A stretch of 64,000 bases of DNA from Chondrilla cf. caribensis (taxonomy: Eukaryota > Porifera > Demospongiae > Chondrillida > Chondrillidae): positions 8,268,879 to 8,332,878 of the forward strand of contig OZ026546.1 in the NCBI GenBank assembly GCA_964020155.1. Direction: 5' to 3'. Of the stretch, positions 11,301 to 21,639 are shown piece after piece. Under the pieces are notes generated by a model. That model was given only the letters and a program-made list of their open reading frames with translations. It had not been told where the DNA came from and ran no database searches. Position 1 is the first letter of the stretch. Every line of letters begins with the position of its first letter. The translations under genes and the position numbers were made by a program.

Positions 11301-12562
11301 TGAAAATAGACGGCCATTTTATAATCACTATTATACTACTACGTAATCACGAGTACCATAATAATTCATGGATTAAACTTTCGCAGATGACCAGGCATTC
11401 TGCGAAAACCATGAAAGTTTTGTACTGCAAAACTTTCCATGCATATACGGTATTTAATTAATGCACACATGTACATGTACACTCACTGTAGAATATACAG
11501 TCAACAGTCTTTTCATGGGTTGATTATGTCTTACTCATCCTTTTTTGTTGTAGGCCGTCCATTGAAACCAGAAATTACATCTGTGAAGTCAGGTTTGTAC
11601 GAAATCACTGTTGCTTGGAAACAGTCCTCACATTGCTATGAGCAGTTCCAGTTCACTCACGAGGTTCAATGGAAGAAGGAGAGTGAAACAGAATGGTCCC
11701 ACTCCACTCTGCAACCTCCTGGTACCGAACACACCATATCTGGCCTGAGTGCAGCTACTTCATACATCATCAGAGTGAGGGCTGCAGCAGTGGACCCCAA
11801 ATCCTCTGATACAACACTTTATAGTCATTTTACAGAACATACCACTGTGACATCATCAGGTACACAAATAAGTACAAATTTTAATTGAAAATAGTGACTA
11901 TAGTTTGTACACAACTTTAGCAGTGTATCCAGTAGGTAAATCTACCTTACTAAACTATTTCCACTGCATATGAACTGGTAGCAAGAAGGTTAATTCATTG
12001 GTTACTTACAGTATCATTATACAGTAGCTGGATATGATAGCTTCCATATAAATTTAGTTTCTTGCATCTACTAGAACCTACTGCTTTCCGATTGGTTATG
12101 TATTTATTTTGTTTCTGCATGATCACATGATTCTACAGAACCTCTGAATCTCGGTTTTGGAATTATTGGATCATTCTTTCTCATCTTAACAACTCTACTC
12201 ACAATCATACTCATGGTTACCTGTTGCAGATACCATTTAGCTGATTCAATCAACTCACAATTAAAGAGGAAAACTAAAGAAGGTACGTAGGACACACCTG
12301 TTTTGCACATTGTGCATTCCATAGCGTGAGGTGGATTGGTTGTACAAATGTCTGACATACAGCAATAAGTAACAACGTTCTTGTTTACGTATTTCAACCT
12401 TCAACAGATACTGAAGATGATCTTAATCATACCAACACGGACCACCACAGGAGTGCTTCCCCTAATCCACCACTGGAGAATGAGGGATTTGAAAGAATAG
12501 AGAATCCTAGTTACCAACCTCTGGAGATGTGTCATGAGAAAGTGACCTATTCAAACCTCTAG
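8342..12562 (+). CDS. locus A, short form: Ig-FN3-Ig-FN3 receptor with ITAM/ITIM-like tail
   Basis: Type I membrane protein, 517 residues, from seven exons whose lengths and phases all agree: 8342-8423 (signal peptide, MRKKTPTVLRLV start), 9008-9313 (Ig-like, CYGD...YTC; the usual Trp is missing), 9941-10222 (FN3), 10352-10630 (Ig-like, LVCEHR...VYHC), 11554-11859 (FN3), 12139-12282 (transmembrane segment followed by basic residues) and 12408-12562 (tail). All junctions are phase 1. Several N-x-S/T glycosylation sites are visible. The tail has ENPSYQPL and ends VTYSNL-stop, giving YxxL-x8-YxxL as in ITAMs; the last motif also fits the ITIM consensus and NPSY fits NPxY. Likely a cell-surface recognition receptor signalling through tyrosine phosphorylation. 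The ligand is unknown. Confidence 0.85.
10938..11450. mobile_element. MITE of the CCGTAT family, 513 bp, in an intron of locus A
   Basis: The left end is CCGTATGCGTGGAAATTTTC. The right end read in reverse is CCGTATATGCATGGAAAGTT. Both are flanked by TA. Related copies lie at 18504-18719 and 52894-53069. No coding capacity is evident. It sits between the second Ig exon and second FN3 exon. Confidence 0.7.
12503..12559 (+). other. ITAM-spaced tyrosine motif pair in locus A short tail
   Basis: Codons read NPSYQPL, eight further residues, then YSNL followed directly by the stop. The vertebrate ITAM is YxxL/I-x(6-8)-YxxL/I, and this pair fits it. VTYSNL also matches the ITIM consensus (V/I/L/S)xYxx(L/I/V). 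An acidic residue stands four positions before the first Tyr. Confidence 0.75.
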
Positions 12563-12911
12563 ACCATCAGTAGTGGTAAACAGTGATCGAAACTGTGCCC
12601 TTTAGATAATAAGTGTTTTGATATTATTGTCACTGTGATAGTAAAATTGAAGTCAAGGTATATGGCTTAAGAGCCATCTAAATTGTTATAATGATTCAAA
12701 TTTCAATTTTACTGCATTCATCATCTCTCAATAATATATTGCTTGAATGCTCTCAACATGCTATTCATAAATCATTGTACCTAGAAACAACATCAGGCAT
12801 ATAAAGTCACGTGATATTGAATGGGAAACCTCATTTTATACTATAATATATTGTATAATGTTATTGTATAGTTTCAATGTATCGAACATGTATACCTTTT
12901 AACCACTGCAG

Positions 12912-15900
12912 AATCACGGTCACCCACTGTTACAAACATCAAATTTGACTGTAGTAATACTACTACCAACATTACTTTCAGCTGGACCCACACTCCAATA
13001 AAGTGCTACATGGACAGGATCAGCTACTGTGTGTCCTGGGTGAACATGGACGACAACACTGAGAGTGGTTCTGATGTCACTGGAGAACACATGTACAACA
13101 TCACAGGCCTTGTTGCTAATGGCAACTACACCATCAGCGTTCAGGCAGTAGTGGACTTGCATCTTGCTGCAAGTGAAGCCGAAATCCAAAACGTTACAAC
13201 ATGTGAGTTGAGCCAAAAATGCAAACTTTACTTTTTTAGTCAACTGTTCACCATTAATAGGATAATTTGGCACACCAGGGTAATGTGGGATGGGTACCTT
13301 CAAACAATGACGATATTGAACTGTGTTTACACGTTGATTACTTGTTAATCCCCTATGTACGTATGCAGACATTGTTGAGACAAATACAAATCAAGAGCTA
13401 AGTAATTGGTAGTTAAAAATGGCATTTCTTGAATTACCCTGTTTCCCCTAACAATGAGCAGGTATGCAGTGTGTACGTATGACATACATAGATATGATAA
13501 CCTTTGCTAACTATTATCATTCAAACAGTGGCAAATGTAACATTGCCCCCTCGAGCACATGAATTTTGTTCACAATTTGTATCAAACTAAGCTTCTAAAT
13601 CTGATGCTCTACTGAAGTCGCCATGATGCCTATTGCACAACTTCTGATGGTGCATCTATACATACTATTTTCAAGATATGGTGCAGTCTGTTTCAGTCGT
13701 CGAAGGTTGTGCTAGGCCGACAAGCCATATCAGCCTACACATCTAACATTTCCCACTTGCTAAGTAAAATGGTTATTTTGTCTCATTCCTTACAAGCATC
13801 CTGGTTTAATTGTTTTCATGACTCTACTACGATGTGGGACTTGATGGTGTATTTCGATTCAAGATGTAATGTTGATGGCCATATCACCGCCACAGAGCTT
13901 GTTCTGACCCTGCATAATGAATCATACAGCATGTACTGTTATTCCAATGTTCACATGTAGCTACTTCCTCCTGACACAGGCAAGCCGCGAGTATTCTCAA
14001 AGAATCAAGCACAGTCAGTTTGTTACAATGAGAACTTCACTTTGTTCTGTGAGATTCCTCCGATTTATATAGACATATACAAAAACATTTATTGGATGCT
14101 GAATTCCCACAACATAAGCGGATCTGATTTTTATGATTTCTTAAACAATGGTATAGAGCTAGTCATTCTCAATGTGACAACAATTACTAGCGGCAACTAT
14201 GGATGTCGTCTTGAACTGAACAATGGAATCTTCATAGATGGAAAGACATATTCTCTGGACCCTCTAGGTAGATAACCATTGTGACTATAACTGTGTATTG
14301 ATTTATGTATGCCCAATTAGACTTCTTATTGCCTAGATTGACTATTGACAACAATGTTTGATGTTACATGAGTATTTTTTCTCTGTTTTGTACATAGCAA
14401 TACTATTGTACATACATACAAATTACCGTGTACTCTCCAGCTAGTCCTTCAATTCTCCAATTTTGTGCAGACTTTCCAATGAAACCCCACAACATAACTC
14501 TTGCTCCTGGTGTTTCTAACATCAGTGTATCCTGGGACCATGACAATTCATGTTTTAAGGATCATGCATTCATATTTACTGTCACTTGGAAAATGCTGGA
14601 TACCCGTGATAACTCCATAATGAATACTACAGTGAATGGAACAGCTGTCCAAATCCCTGGCTTAAGACCCGGCACTAAACACAGCATTTGTGTTTCAGCC
14701 ATAAGTACTTCAGATGTGGGAGTACTGAACAAGGACTGCCTTGACCATAGGCCATCTGGTAGGGAAGGTGTATAACACAATTTGTGGCATTTTTAACCCA
14801 CACAACATTTTGGCTACAAGCATTATTTCGATTTACATGTGTAAAACTTTAATGTGTATGAATTTGAGTATATTTACAATCTTGCAGGTGAACCCCTTGA
14901 TCATTCAAAGACGATATCAGTCTGTTTCAACAGAAATTTCACCATGTTTTGTGAGATTTCTCAGGTGCACGTGGGCAAATACGAAAATGTTTACTGGATT
15001 TTCAATCGCAACTTGTTGTTAGTAAATGGGTATTACGTGTACAATACATCAAGTGATGGTACACAGTTAGTCATTAACAATGTGACGACAAATGCAACTG
15101 GTGACTATGATTGTTATATTGAGCTGAACGATGGAACATTCATAAACGGAACGACATACTCCCTTCACCCTCTAGGTAGGTACTAATTACTGTCATCTAT
15201 GAACTTGATGATGTCACTTAAGTCATGTTGCCATCTGTCTGTTTTATGCTTCTGTGTATCATGTTACTATGTCACTGCCTACTCAGACTCTCCAAGGGAA
15301 CCCCATAACATAGATCTTACTTCAGGTGATGCCAGCATCGATATAGCCTGGGAACATGACAAAGCCTGTTTTGAGGATCATACATTCCAGTTCACGGTTA
15401 CTTGGCAGAGAGTAGAAACAACTGGTAACTCGGAGATCAACACTAAGGAAACACCAACTGGAACAGCCAACATTCAAAACTTGGAACCAAATGCTAATTA
15501 CCACATTTGTGTTTCAGCTGTAAGCACCTCTAATCATCTAGTGCGGAGTGAGAAGTGCTTTTACTCCAAGACTAAACCTGGTAAGACGCGATACCCACAT
15601 GCACACAGTAGACTATTATATATCTGCCAGTGTGCATACCTACCAGTGTGTGTGTACCCACCAGTGCACATACCCACCAGTGTGTGTTTACCCACCAGTG
15701 TGTGTACCCACCAGTGTATATACCCACCAGTGTACGTACCCACCAGTGTACGTACCCACCAGTGTACGTACCCACCGGTGTACGTACCCACCAGTGTGTG
15801 TACCCACAAGAGAAAGGGCATGCCTGTACCCATCCGTGCCCATATCTGTTTCATGGGCATTTTCAGAAAACGAGTATGCCAGTAAAATACTTGGGAAATG

Positions 15901-18900
15901 CTATGTGCTATATACACATGGTATGTGGTATGAACATGGTATGAGTAAACTGTCTTTGTGAGTTGTTGTGCATATACGTATATATGTACATGTACATATA
16001 AGTTTGCAGTGGTGTTTTGTAGTGTCCGGATTACATATGTCGAAGTCCTTATATGGTGAGTTCATAGTTGGAACCAGTGTCTACCCAGTGTCCAACTATT
16101 CCAATAAAAAACTGGTACTTAAGCTCTGTTTATGGGATCTGCTTGGGTTCCATTACCTCGATAATGTAGTATATACGTACAATATATTGTCTATATGTAA
16201 AGTGTGTCTGACCAACTAGCGTGATATGGTGTGTCTCTTAATTATACAAATTGTATGTGCAACTACCTGTTGAAGGAATTCAGTTATTCCTACATACAAT
16301 AAGCATCTTTTTAATAAATTCTCCATCCCATGTAGCCACACCCCCAACTGGAGGAGTCAACTCTGTTGCCATTGTTGTTCCCATTGCTGTGGGCGTTGTA
16401 GTCCTCACTGGTGCAGTTGTCATTCTGATTATTTGTGTGGTCTGGATGAGCATGAGAAAGGTTTTTACCAGGAGCACGCACACACACATGCACACACACA
16501 CACACGCACGCACGCACACACACACATGCATGCACACTATCTGACATACCCATGCCTTCATGTGTGTAATATGCTGTGAAGTGAATTAGGGACTTTGGTA
16601 ACATCCTCATTACAACATTCGACAAGTCTCAGCTGTGTCAGCATTCCGTCATTGTGTGTATTTGTACATAGTACAAGCCAGGATTATGGTATCTTGTAGG
16701 TTTGAAGTTTAGTTGTTTTCCCACTATTTCTACAGAAGTCCAAGCAGCCTGAATCAGGATTAAATGCAGCTTTGGAGAGAAGGGTCACTGAGCAAGGAGG
16801 GGTACAAGCCGTCAGGGATCAACCACAGACTGCTTCTCAGAGAACAGACACTAATTGTGCAGATCTTGACTTCATTGGTGATCGTTCAGTTCCTGCTCCA
16901 CCTCCATCTCTGAAAACAGTGACTTATACCAAAGTGGGAACTAAGCCTGTAAGTGTGTTACTATTTACTCTTTGAGTTTATTGTTTGTATTTGTGTCTAT
17001 TCAGGAATTCAAATGGTACTGAACAAGTCCCATTAAACCATGCATATAACATACATCTACATTGCTGTTGGTACTTTATAGGAAGGAAATATTCCTATCT
17101 TGATCTTTTTGAAATAAAGTGTTTATTTACTTATGTTTACATATATGTGTACTCTCCTACTTTCCTCAGTCCAAGGATGTTTATACTTCTCCAGAGTTGC
17201 CTCCTAAGCAAGACCAACAACAGAGTGAGATGTCAATGTGTACAATGTCATGAACACATACATGTAACCATGTTAAGTTTACATAAAATTTAATATACTC
17301 TGTATACAGTATATCACATCAACGTACAGCATGTGTACATTTGGTACATACTTGTAATCAGTGATACTGTACATGTGGTAGTGTTAACTGAGGTCTCACT
17401 GTGCAGTGTGTCCCTACTCATGTGCTGTACATGTGGTAGTGTTAACTGAGGTCTCACTGTGCAGTGTGTCCCTACTCATATGCTGTACATGTAGTGTTAA
17501 CTGAGGTCTCACTGTGCAGTGTGTCCCTACTCATGTGCTGTACATGTAGTGTTAACTGAGGTCTCACTGTGCAGTGTGTCCCTACTCATGTGCTGTACAT
17601 GTGGTAGTGTTAACTGAGGTCTCACTGTGCAGTGTGTCCCTACTCATGTGCTGTATGTCTGTTACAGTCAAGGCTTTCAGAGATGACGTAAAAGCTGTTC
17701 TGGACAAGAATGGAGTGGTTTGCAAGAATCTTGAAGAACCGGAGGAATTAAAAGGAATAAAAAGAGAGTCTGTATTCACTGCAGAGTACAATGACATCCA
17801 TGTTGCTGTCATCTGCGTACTCACCTCATCTGATCTCATCATTAACCATGTTCACATGGTGATGGAAGCCAGGCATTTGACTTGGGCCAAAGTGGGTCTC
17901 CTGATATCAAACCAGTCCACCATCCCATCTGAGTGCCTCCTAACACTGGAGGATGCTGGTTATCAGTTTGTACCTGTTGGTGGGTATGGAGAGGAAGGAT
18001 GGGAGGACAGGATGATTGACAAGTTCAAAGATGTCTTCTCAGAGGTAGCCAATGATGACAGTGAGGTCAGTTCCCCCATCTTCACAGTACATTGTACAAG
18101 GTGATGGTCAACATGATCCACTACCTCTCATTACAGCTCAAAGGCCCTGTACAGGAGACCAGTCCTCCTGATGACAATGGTGAATTTCCTATTACCCATC
18201 CAAAAGAGAAATTTGTTGGAATGGTTTGTTGCATTTGTTGTGTGTAAAGGTTGTGCTGTATGTCACTTATGAGGAATTCTTCTTACAGCAGGTTCTAGCT
18301 GAGTATGAGAAGGAGCCATCTCCTGACAATGCAACACAGGTAACCATGAGATTTTACTCCAGTATCCATTGCACATGATGACGGACTGACCATAACGTGT
18401 ATTTTAATCCTGTATACAGACCATATGTGTAGTATGTACATACATATGTATTCCTCCACATGCAATGTTAGTTCAACATACCCTAACAACATTAAGTGGC
18501 ATACCGTATAGCGGGAAAGTTTCGCGGATTAAAAAGTTTCACAAATTTCGCGAAGAAACGGGTATTCACAAAAGTTTTATTCGTGAACACCTGATGACGT
18601 AATCGTCTGACAGTCAATTAACGCTATAGGCGTTTAAAACGCGAAACTTTTTGTCGCGAAATTCGCGAAAGTGAGCGATTCGTGAAAGTTTTGCCCCGCG
18701 AAACTTTTCGTCCGTACGGTACAATGTATAATATGTTACCTACTCTCACCAGACAACTTGTGTATGTGAATGTGTGTATGTGTGTGTATGTGTACTTATC
18801 GCTCTATAACATTATACATCGGAGGCACCACCCGGGCAGTAACTTACTTATTGCCTGGGTGGTGCCCTCTAAGCACTCTCTCAGCATTTAATATTCACAT

Positions 18901-19452
18901 ACATAGCAACCTTCATTGCAAGAGTAATGAAGATTTTTACTGCTGATTTATATTGGATTTGATCATATTGGGAGTGATTTGTAACATGTCAATATTCAAT
19001 TTATTGATATTTCAGTAATTCATAAGATTTTAAATGCAAAAGTAATCCCTGATGAGCATCAGTATTAGTAATCACTCTTATTGCAGCTCAGAGGCCCTGT
19101 ACAGGATCCCAATCCTCCTGATGATGACACTGAGGTCAGTTCCTCCATCTTGACAGTACACTGTACAAGGTGATGTTTGACACGATCAACTACCTCTTGC
19201 TACAGCTCACAGGCCCTGTACAGGATCCCAATCCTCCTCCTGATGACAACAGTGAATTTCCTATTACCCATCCAAAAGAGAAATTTGTTGGAATGGTTTG
19301 TTGCATTTGTTGTGTGTATGGCTTGTGCTGCATGTCACTTATAAGGAGTTCTTCTTATACTGTAGCTTCTAGCTGAGCATGACAAGGAGCCATCTCTTGA
19401 CCATGCAACACAGGTAAACATGAGATTTTACTCCAGTATCCATTGCACATGA
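12912..19452 (+). CDS. locus A, long 3' module: FN3-Ig-FN3-Ig-FN3, TM, ITIM-like motif, unrecognised domain
   Basis: No signal exon is visible, so I read this as the alternative 3' part of locus A rather than a separate gene. Ectodomain exons, all phase 1-1: 12912-13202 (FN3), 13980-14267 (Ig-like), 14471-14758 (FN3), 14888-15175 (Ig-like), 15287-15580 (FN3). Transmembrane exon 16336-16460 (weak donor GTTTTT). Cytoplasmic exons: 16736-16948 with VTYTKV; 17170-17224, a Pro/Gln-rich linker; 17668-18065, the unrecognised domain; then small acidic/proline exons 18137-18223, 18289-18339, 19087-19134, 19206-19295 and 19366-19413. If the last donor is not used, the frame stops at 19452. Joined to the first five exons of locus A the frame stays open for 1273 codons up to 19413. 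The end is the least certain part. Confidence 0.7.
15640..15825. repeat. minisatellite of ACCCACCAGTGT-type units
   Basis: Tandem units of 12-16 bp (CCCACCAGTG plus GTGTGTA, TATATA or TACGTA) begin about 60 bp after the donor of the third FN3 exon of the locus A long module. Because it lacks stops, it yields long Pro/Thr/Val frames on both strands that are not genes. Confidence 0.9.
16919..16936 (+). other. ITIM consensus VTYTKV in locus A long tail
   Basis: The hexapeptide V-T-Y-T-K-V fits (I/V/L/S)xYxx(L/V/I). It lies about 65 residues after the membrane exon, following a Pro-rich stretch, and precedes the unrecognised domain. The next small exon adds DVYTSPEL. Whether the Tyr is phosphorylated is unknown. 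Confidence 0.6.
17369..17662. repeat. tandem repeat of about 58 bp, five copies, directly before the domain exon
   Basis: Units read GTACATGTGGTAGTGTTAAC, TGAGGTCTCACTGTGCAG, then TGTGTCCCTACTCATGTGCT; two units lack GGTA. The array fills the end of the intron up to the acceptor at 17667. Each unit contains CTGTGCAG, a possible decoy splice acceptor. Confidence 0.95.
17668..18065 (+). other. unrecognised cytoplasmic domain, copy A
   Basis: One exon (phase 1 to 0) encodes about 132 residues: an amphipathic start (FRDDVKAVL, KNG), a predicted strand pair around VFTAEYNDIHVAVICVL, a helix with HVHMVMEA, a strand GLLISNQSTIPS, a helix, a strand FVPV, then GGYGEEGWEDRMI and a final helix. The second half closely parallels the third domain of loci B and C (ICNQYTIPS, AGGYGTEKW). 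It is not TIR, SH2, PTB, death or kinase by any motif I know. Confidence 0.75.
18137..18339 (+). other. locus A tail exon pair, first copy of a tandem duplication
   Basis: Exons 18137-18223 (LKGPVQETSPPDDN start, ending EKFVGM) and 18289-18339 (QVLAEYEKEPSPDNATQ). The same pair with its intron recurs at 19206-19295 and 19366-19413. The acidic/proline-rich peptides look like flexible linkers. Confidence 0.65.
18504..18719. mobile_element. MITE of the CCGTAT family, 216 bp
   Basis: The left end is CCGTATAGCGGGAAAGTTTC. The reversed right end is CCGTACGGACGAAAAGTTTC. Both abut TA. It is rich in TTCGCG/CGCGAA. The paralogous intron at about 19580 lacks it and shows the uninterrupted site GGCATACTGTGT, so it inserted after the local duplication. 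Confidence 0.8.
18821..18869. other. GC-rich hairpin in a locus A intron
   Basis: GAGGCACCACCCGGGCA at 18822-18838 pairs with TGCCTGGGTGGTGCCCTC at 18852-18869, with one bulged base and one G-T pair, around a 13-base loop. It is much more GC-rich than the surrounding intron. It may be an end of another element or a structured RNA; no further evidence. Confidence 0.5.
19206..19413 (+). other. locus A tail exon pair, second copy
   Basis: Exons 19206-19295 (LTGPVQDPNPPPDDN start, ending EKFVGM) and 19366-19413 (LLAEHDKEPSLDHATQ). A half copy of the first exon, LRGPVQDPNPPDDDTE, stands just upstream at 19087-19134. Introns and flanks match the first copy closely, including about 150 bp downstream of the last exon. 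Confidence 0.65.
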
Positions 19453-20550
19453 TGACGGACTGACCATAACGTGTGTTTTAATCCTGTATACAGACCATAT
19501 GTGTAGTATGTACGTACATACATATGTATTCCTCCACATGCAATGTTAGTTCAACATACCCTAACAACATTGAGTGGCATACTGTGTATATTATGATCCC
19601 TACTCTCACCAGACAATCCTTTATGTATGTGTAATAGTGTAAAATATTTAGTGATATAAGCTAGTTACTATGCACCTTCATGTTTTGGACAATAAATATA
19701 GTACCTACTATTACATATGTACATATGTGTATATGTGTGTATGGACAGTCATATATAAATTTGTCTAGTATTTAGACCCTACATTCTGAGTGAAACAACA
19801 TTTTATTGTTTGAAACTAAACCTTGAAAACAAGTGAGTTTTCTTGTTGCTCTATGCACACACTAGTAGAGATGTGATGTATGTACATACAGTCTAGACCA
19901 TGGTCCCATGGCCTATCTCTAGCACATACTCTGTGTACTGAAGTACTGTGTGTACCCACACACACACACTACTAGCTCACACATGTACGTACATACTACA
20001 ATTGCTGTACACACCTTTTGTAGCCTTGCTCATAGTTTACTTTTTAAAATAATTTGTATAATTTTGCATTTTTTATTATATGTATTTTTGTATTCTTTTG
20101 TACTGGCAAAATTTTGCAAATCTGACCATTTTTTGTATTTTGTCTATGAGGAATTTGTACACCTAAAACTGAATTAATAGTGGTTGTTTGCTGTCAGTTG
20201 GTGAAATGATCTCTGTAGAGCATGTGTTTCATGGTACAGTGGGTGGTGGAAAGGTTATTCAACATGTATTACCATTACACCGACATGTAATGTTGGGTCA
20301 TTTGTAATACATGCAAGTATACTATTAGCATATAACAATGTCACATGTATGTCACATGTTATAGACTTTGAGCGGCTATTGTATACACTAGTGCATTTGT
20401 ACAGAATTGAACATGAGATGGTCATGGTAGCCAATCAGTGTGTGTACCTACTATAGCTATAACACTATAGCTTATTGATTGGCTAGTGTGACCATCACAT
20501 GTTCAGTGCCACATACAGTGAACCTGACCATCTCCACTCCCCCATTTGTA
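19453..20550. other. noncoding region after locus A
   Basis: The first 150 bp duplicate the intron at 18340-18500. The rest is AT-rich with short CA/GT and TACGTACATA stretches. No further locus A exon was recognised, although one could be missed because the cytoplasmic exons are very small. Confidence 0.4.
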
Positions 20551-20960
20551 GCTGGTGTGAGTGCTGTGTGTGTGTCATATCTGGTGTGAGTGCTGTAGTA
20601 CGTCATAGCTGGTGTGAGTGCTGTGTGTGTGTGATATCTGGTGTGAGTGCTGTGTGTGTGTGATATCTGGTGTGAGTGCTGTAGTACGTCATATCTGGTG
20701 TGAGTGCTGTAGTACGTCATACCTGGTGTGAGTGCTGTAGTACGTCATATCTGGTGTGAGTGCTGTAGTACGTCATATCTGGTGTGAGTGCTGTAGTACG
20801 TCATATCTGGTGTGAGTGCTGTAGTACGTCATATCTGGTGTGAGTGCTGTAGTACGTCATATCTGGTGTGAGTGCTGTAGTACGTCATATCTGGTGTGAG
20901 TGCTGTAGTACGTCATATCTGGTGTGAGTGCTGTAGTACGTCATATCTGGTGTGAGTGCT
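20551..20960. repeat. 28-bp minisatellite, about 14-15 copies
   Basis: The unit is CTGGTGTGAGTGCTGTAGTACGTCATAT, nearly perfect across the array; a few units at the left have GTGTGTGTGA in place of GTAGTACGTC. It lies between locus A and the decayed receptor copy. No gene reads through it. Confidence 0.95.
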
Positions 20961-21639
20961 GTGTGTGCCAATCATGACTACCTGTCTACAAACACTATCA
21001 GTATTTATTGACTATAATTCACATGTTATGATCCACTTCAATTATAGGTTGTATGTTCACTGTAGTTCCATATATCCATGCAGCATTAGTGGCATGAGAA
21101 CATTATTCAATTTCCCCCACAATCATTATTCATTTGTACACGATTACCATGTGTTGATATGTTGTTGTGTCCACCAAGTGTAGGATGTCCTCAAGCATCT
21201 GTTATTCAACCTCCACAATGTACATGATATGATGTGAATAGTATTATATTGTATTATAATGTTTGATTATAATTACCAATGAGTGTGATGTACATGTGCC
21301 ACAGTGCGATAATGTAATCCTATTACAACTACATAAATGCAGTATAAAGTTGACTACTGACAACTTGTGACATGCGCACTGCATACCAGTACCATCATGT
21401 GGTCGTTGAGCATAATATGGTTTGTAACAATATTGATATTCTGATTATATTATTCATATAAAATGATATATATTCACGAGAGTGCATGCATGCCATACGG
21501 CTCGAGTGTATACACACCATTCGGCATCATAACACATGGATCCGGAATTTCCGCCATTTTATTATGGTTGCACAATAATATTATGACGCGTCACTCTTGC
21601 ATAAATATAGCGCTACTGTGTCGCTGGAATACCGAAGCA

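Noticed and set aside
15548..15961. Pro/Thr/Val-rich frames between locus A exons
   Set aside because: They come from the ACCCACCAGTG minisatellite in an intron.
12912..19452. Treating the locus A long module as an independent gene with its own promoter
   Set aside because: No signal exon or TATA-like site was seen in the 349 bp before it. Kept as the alternative to the splicing model.
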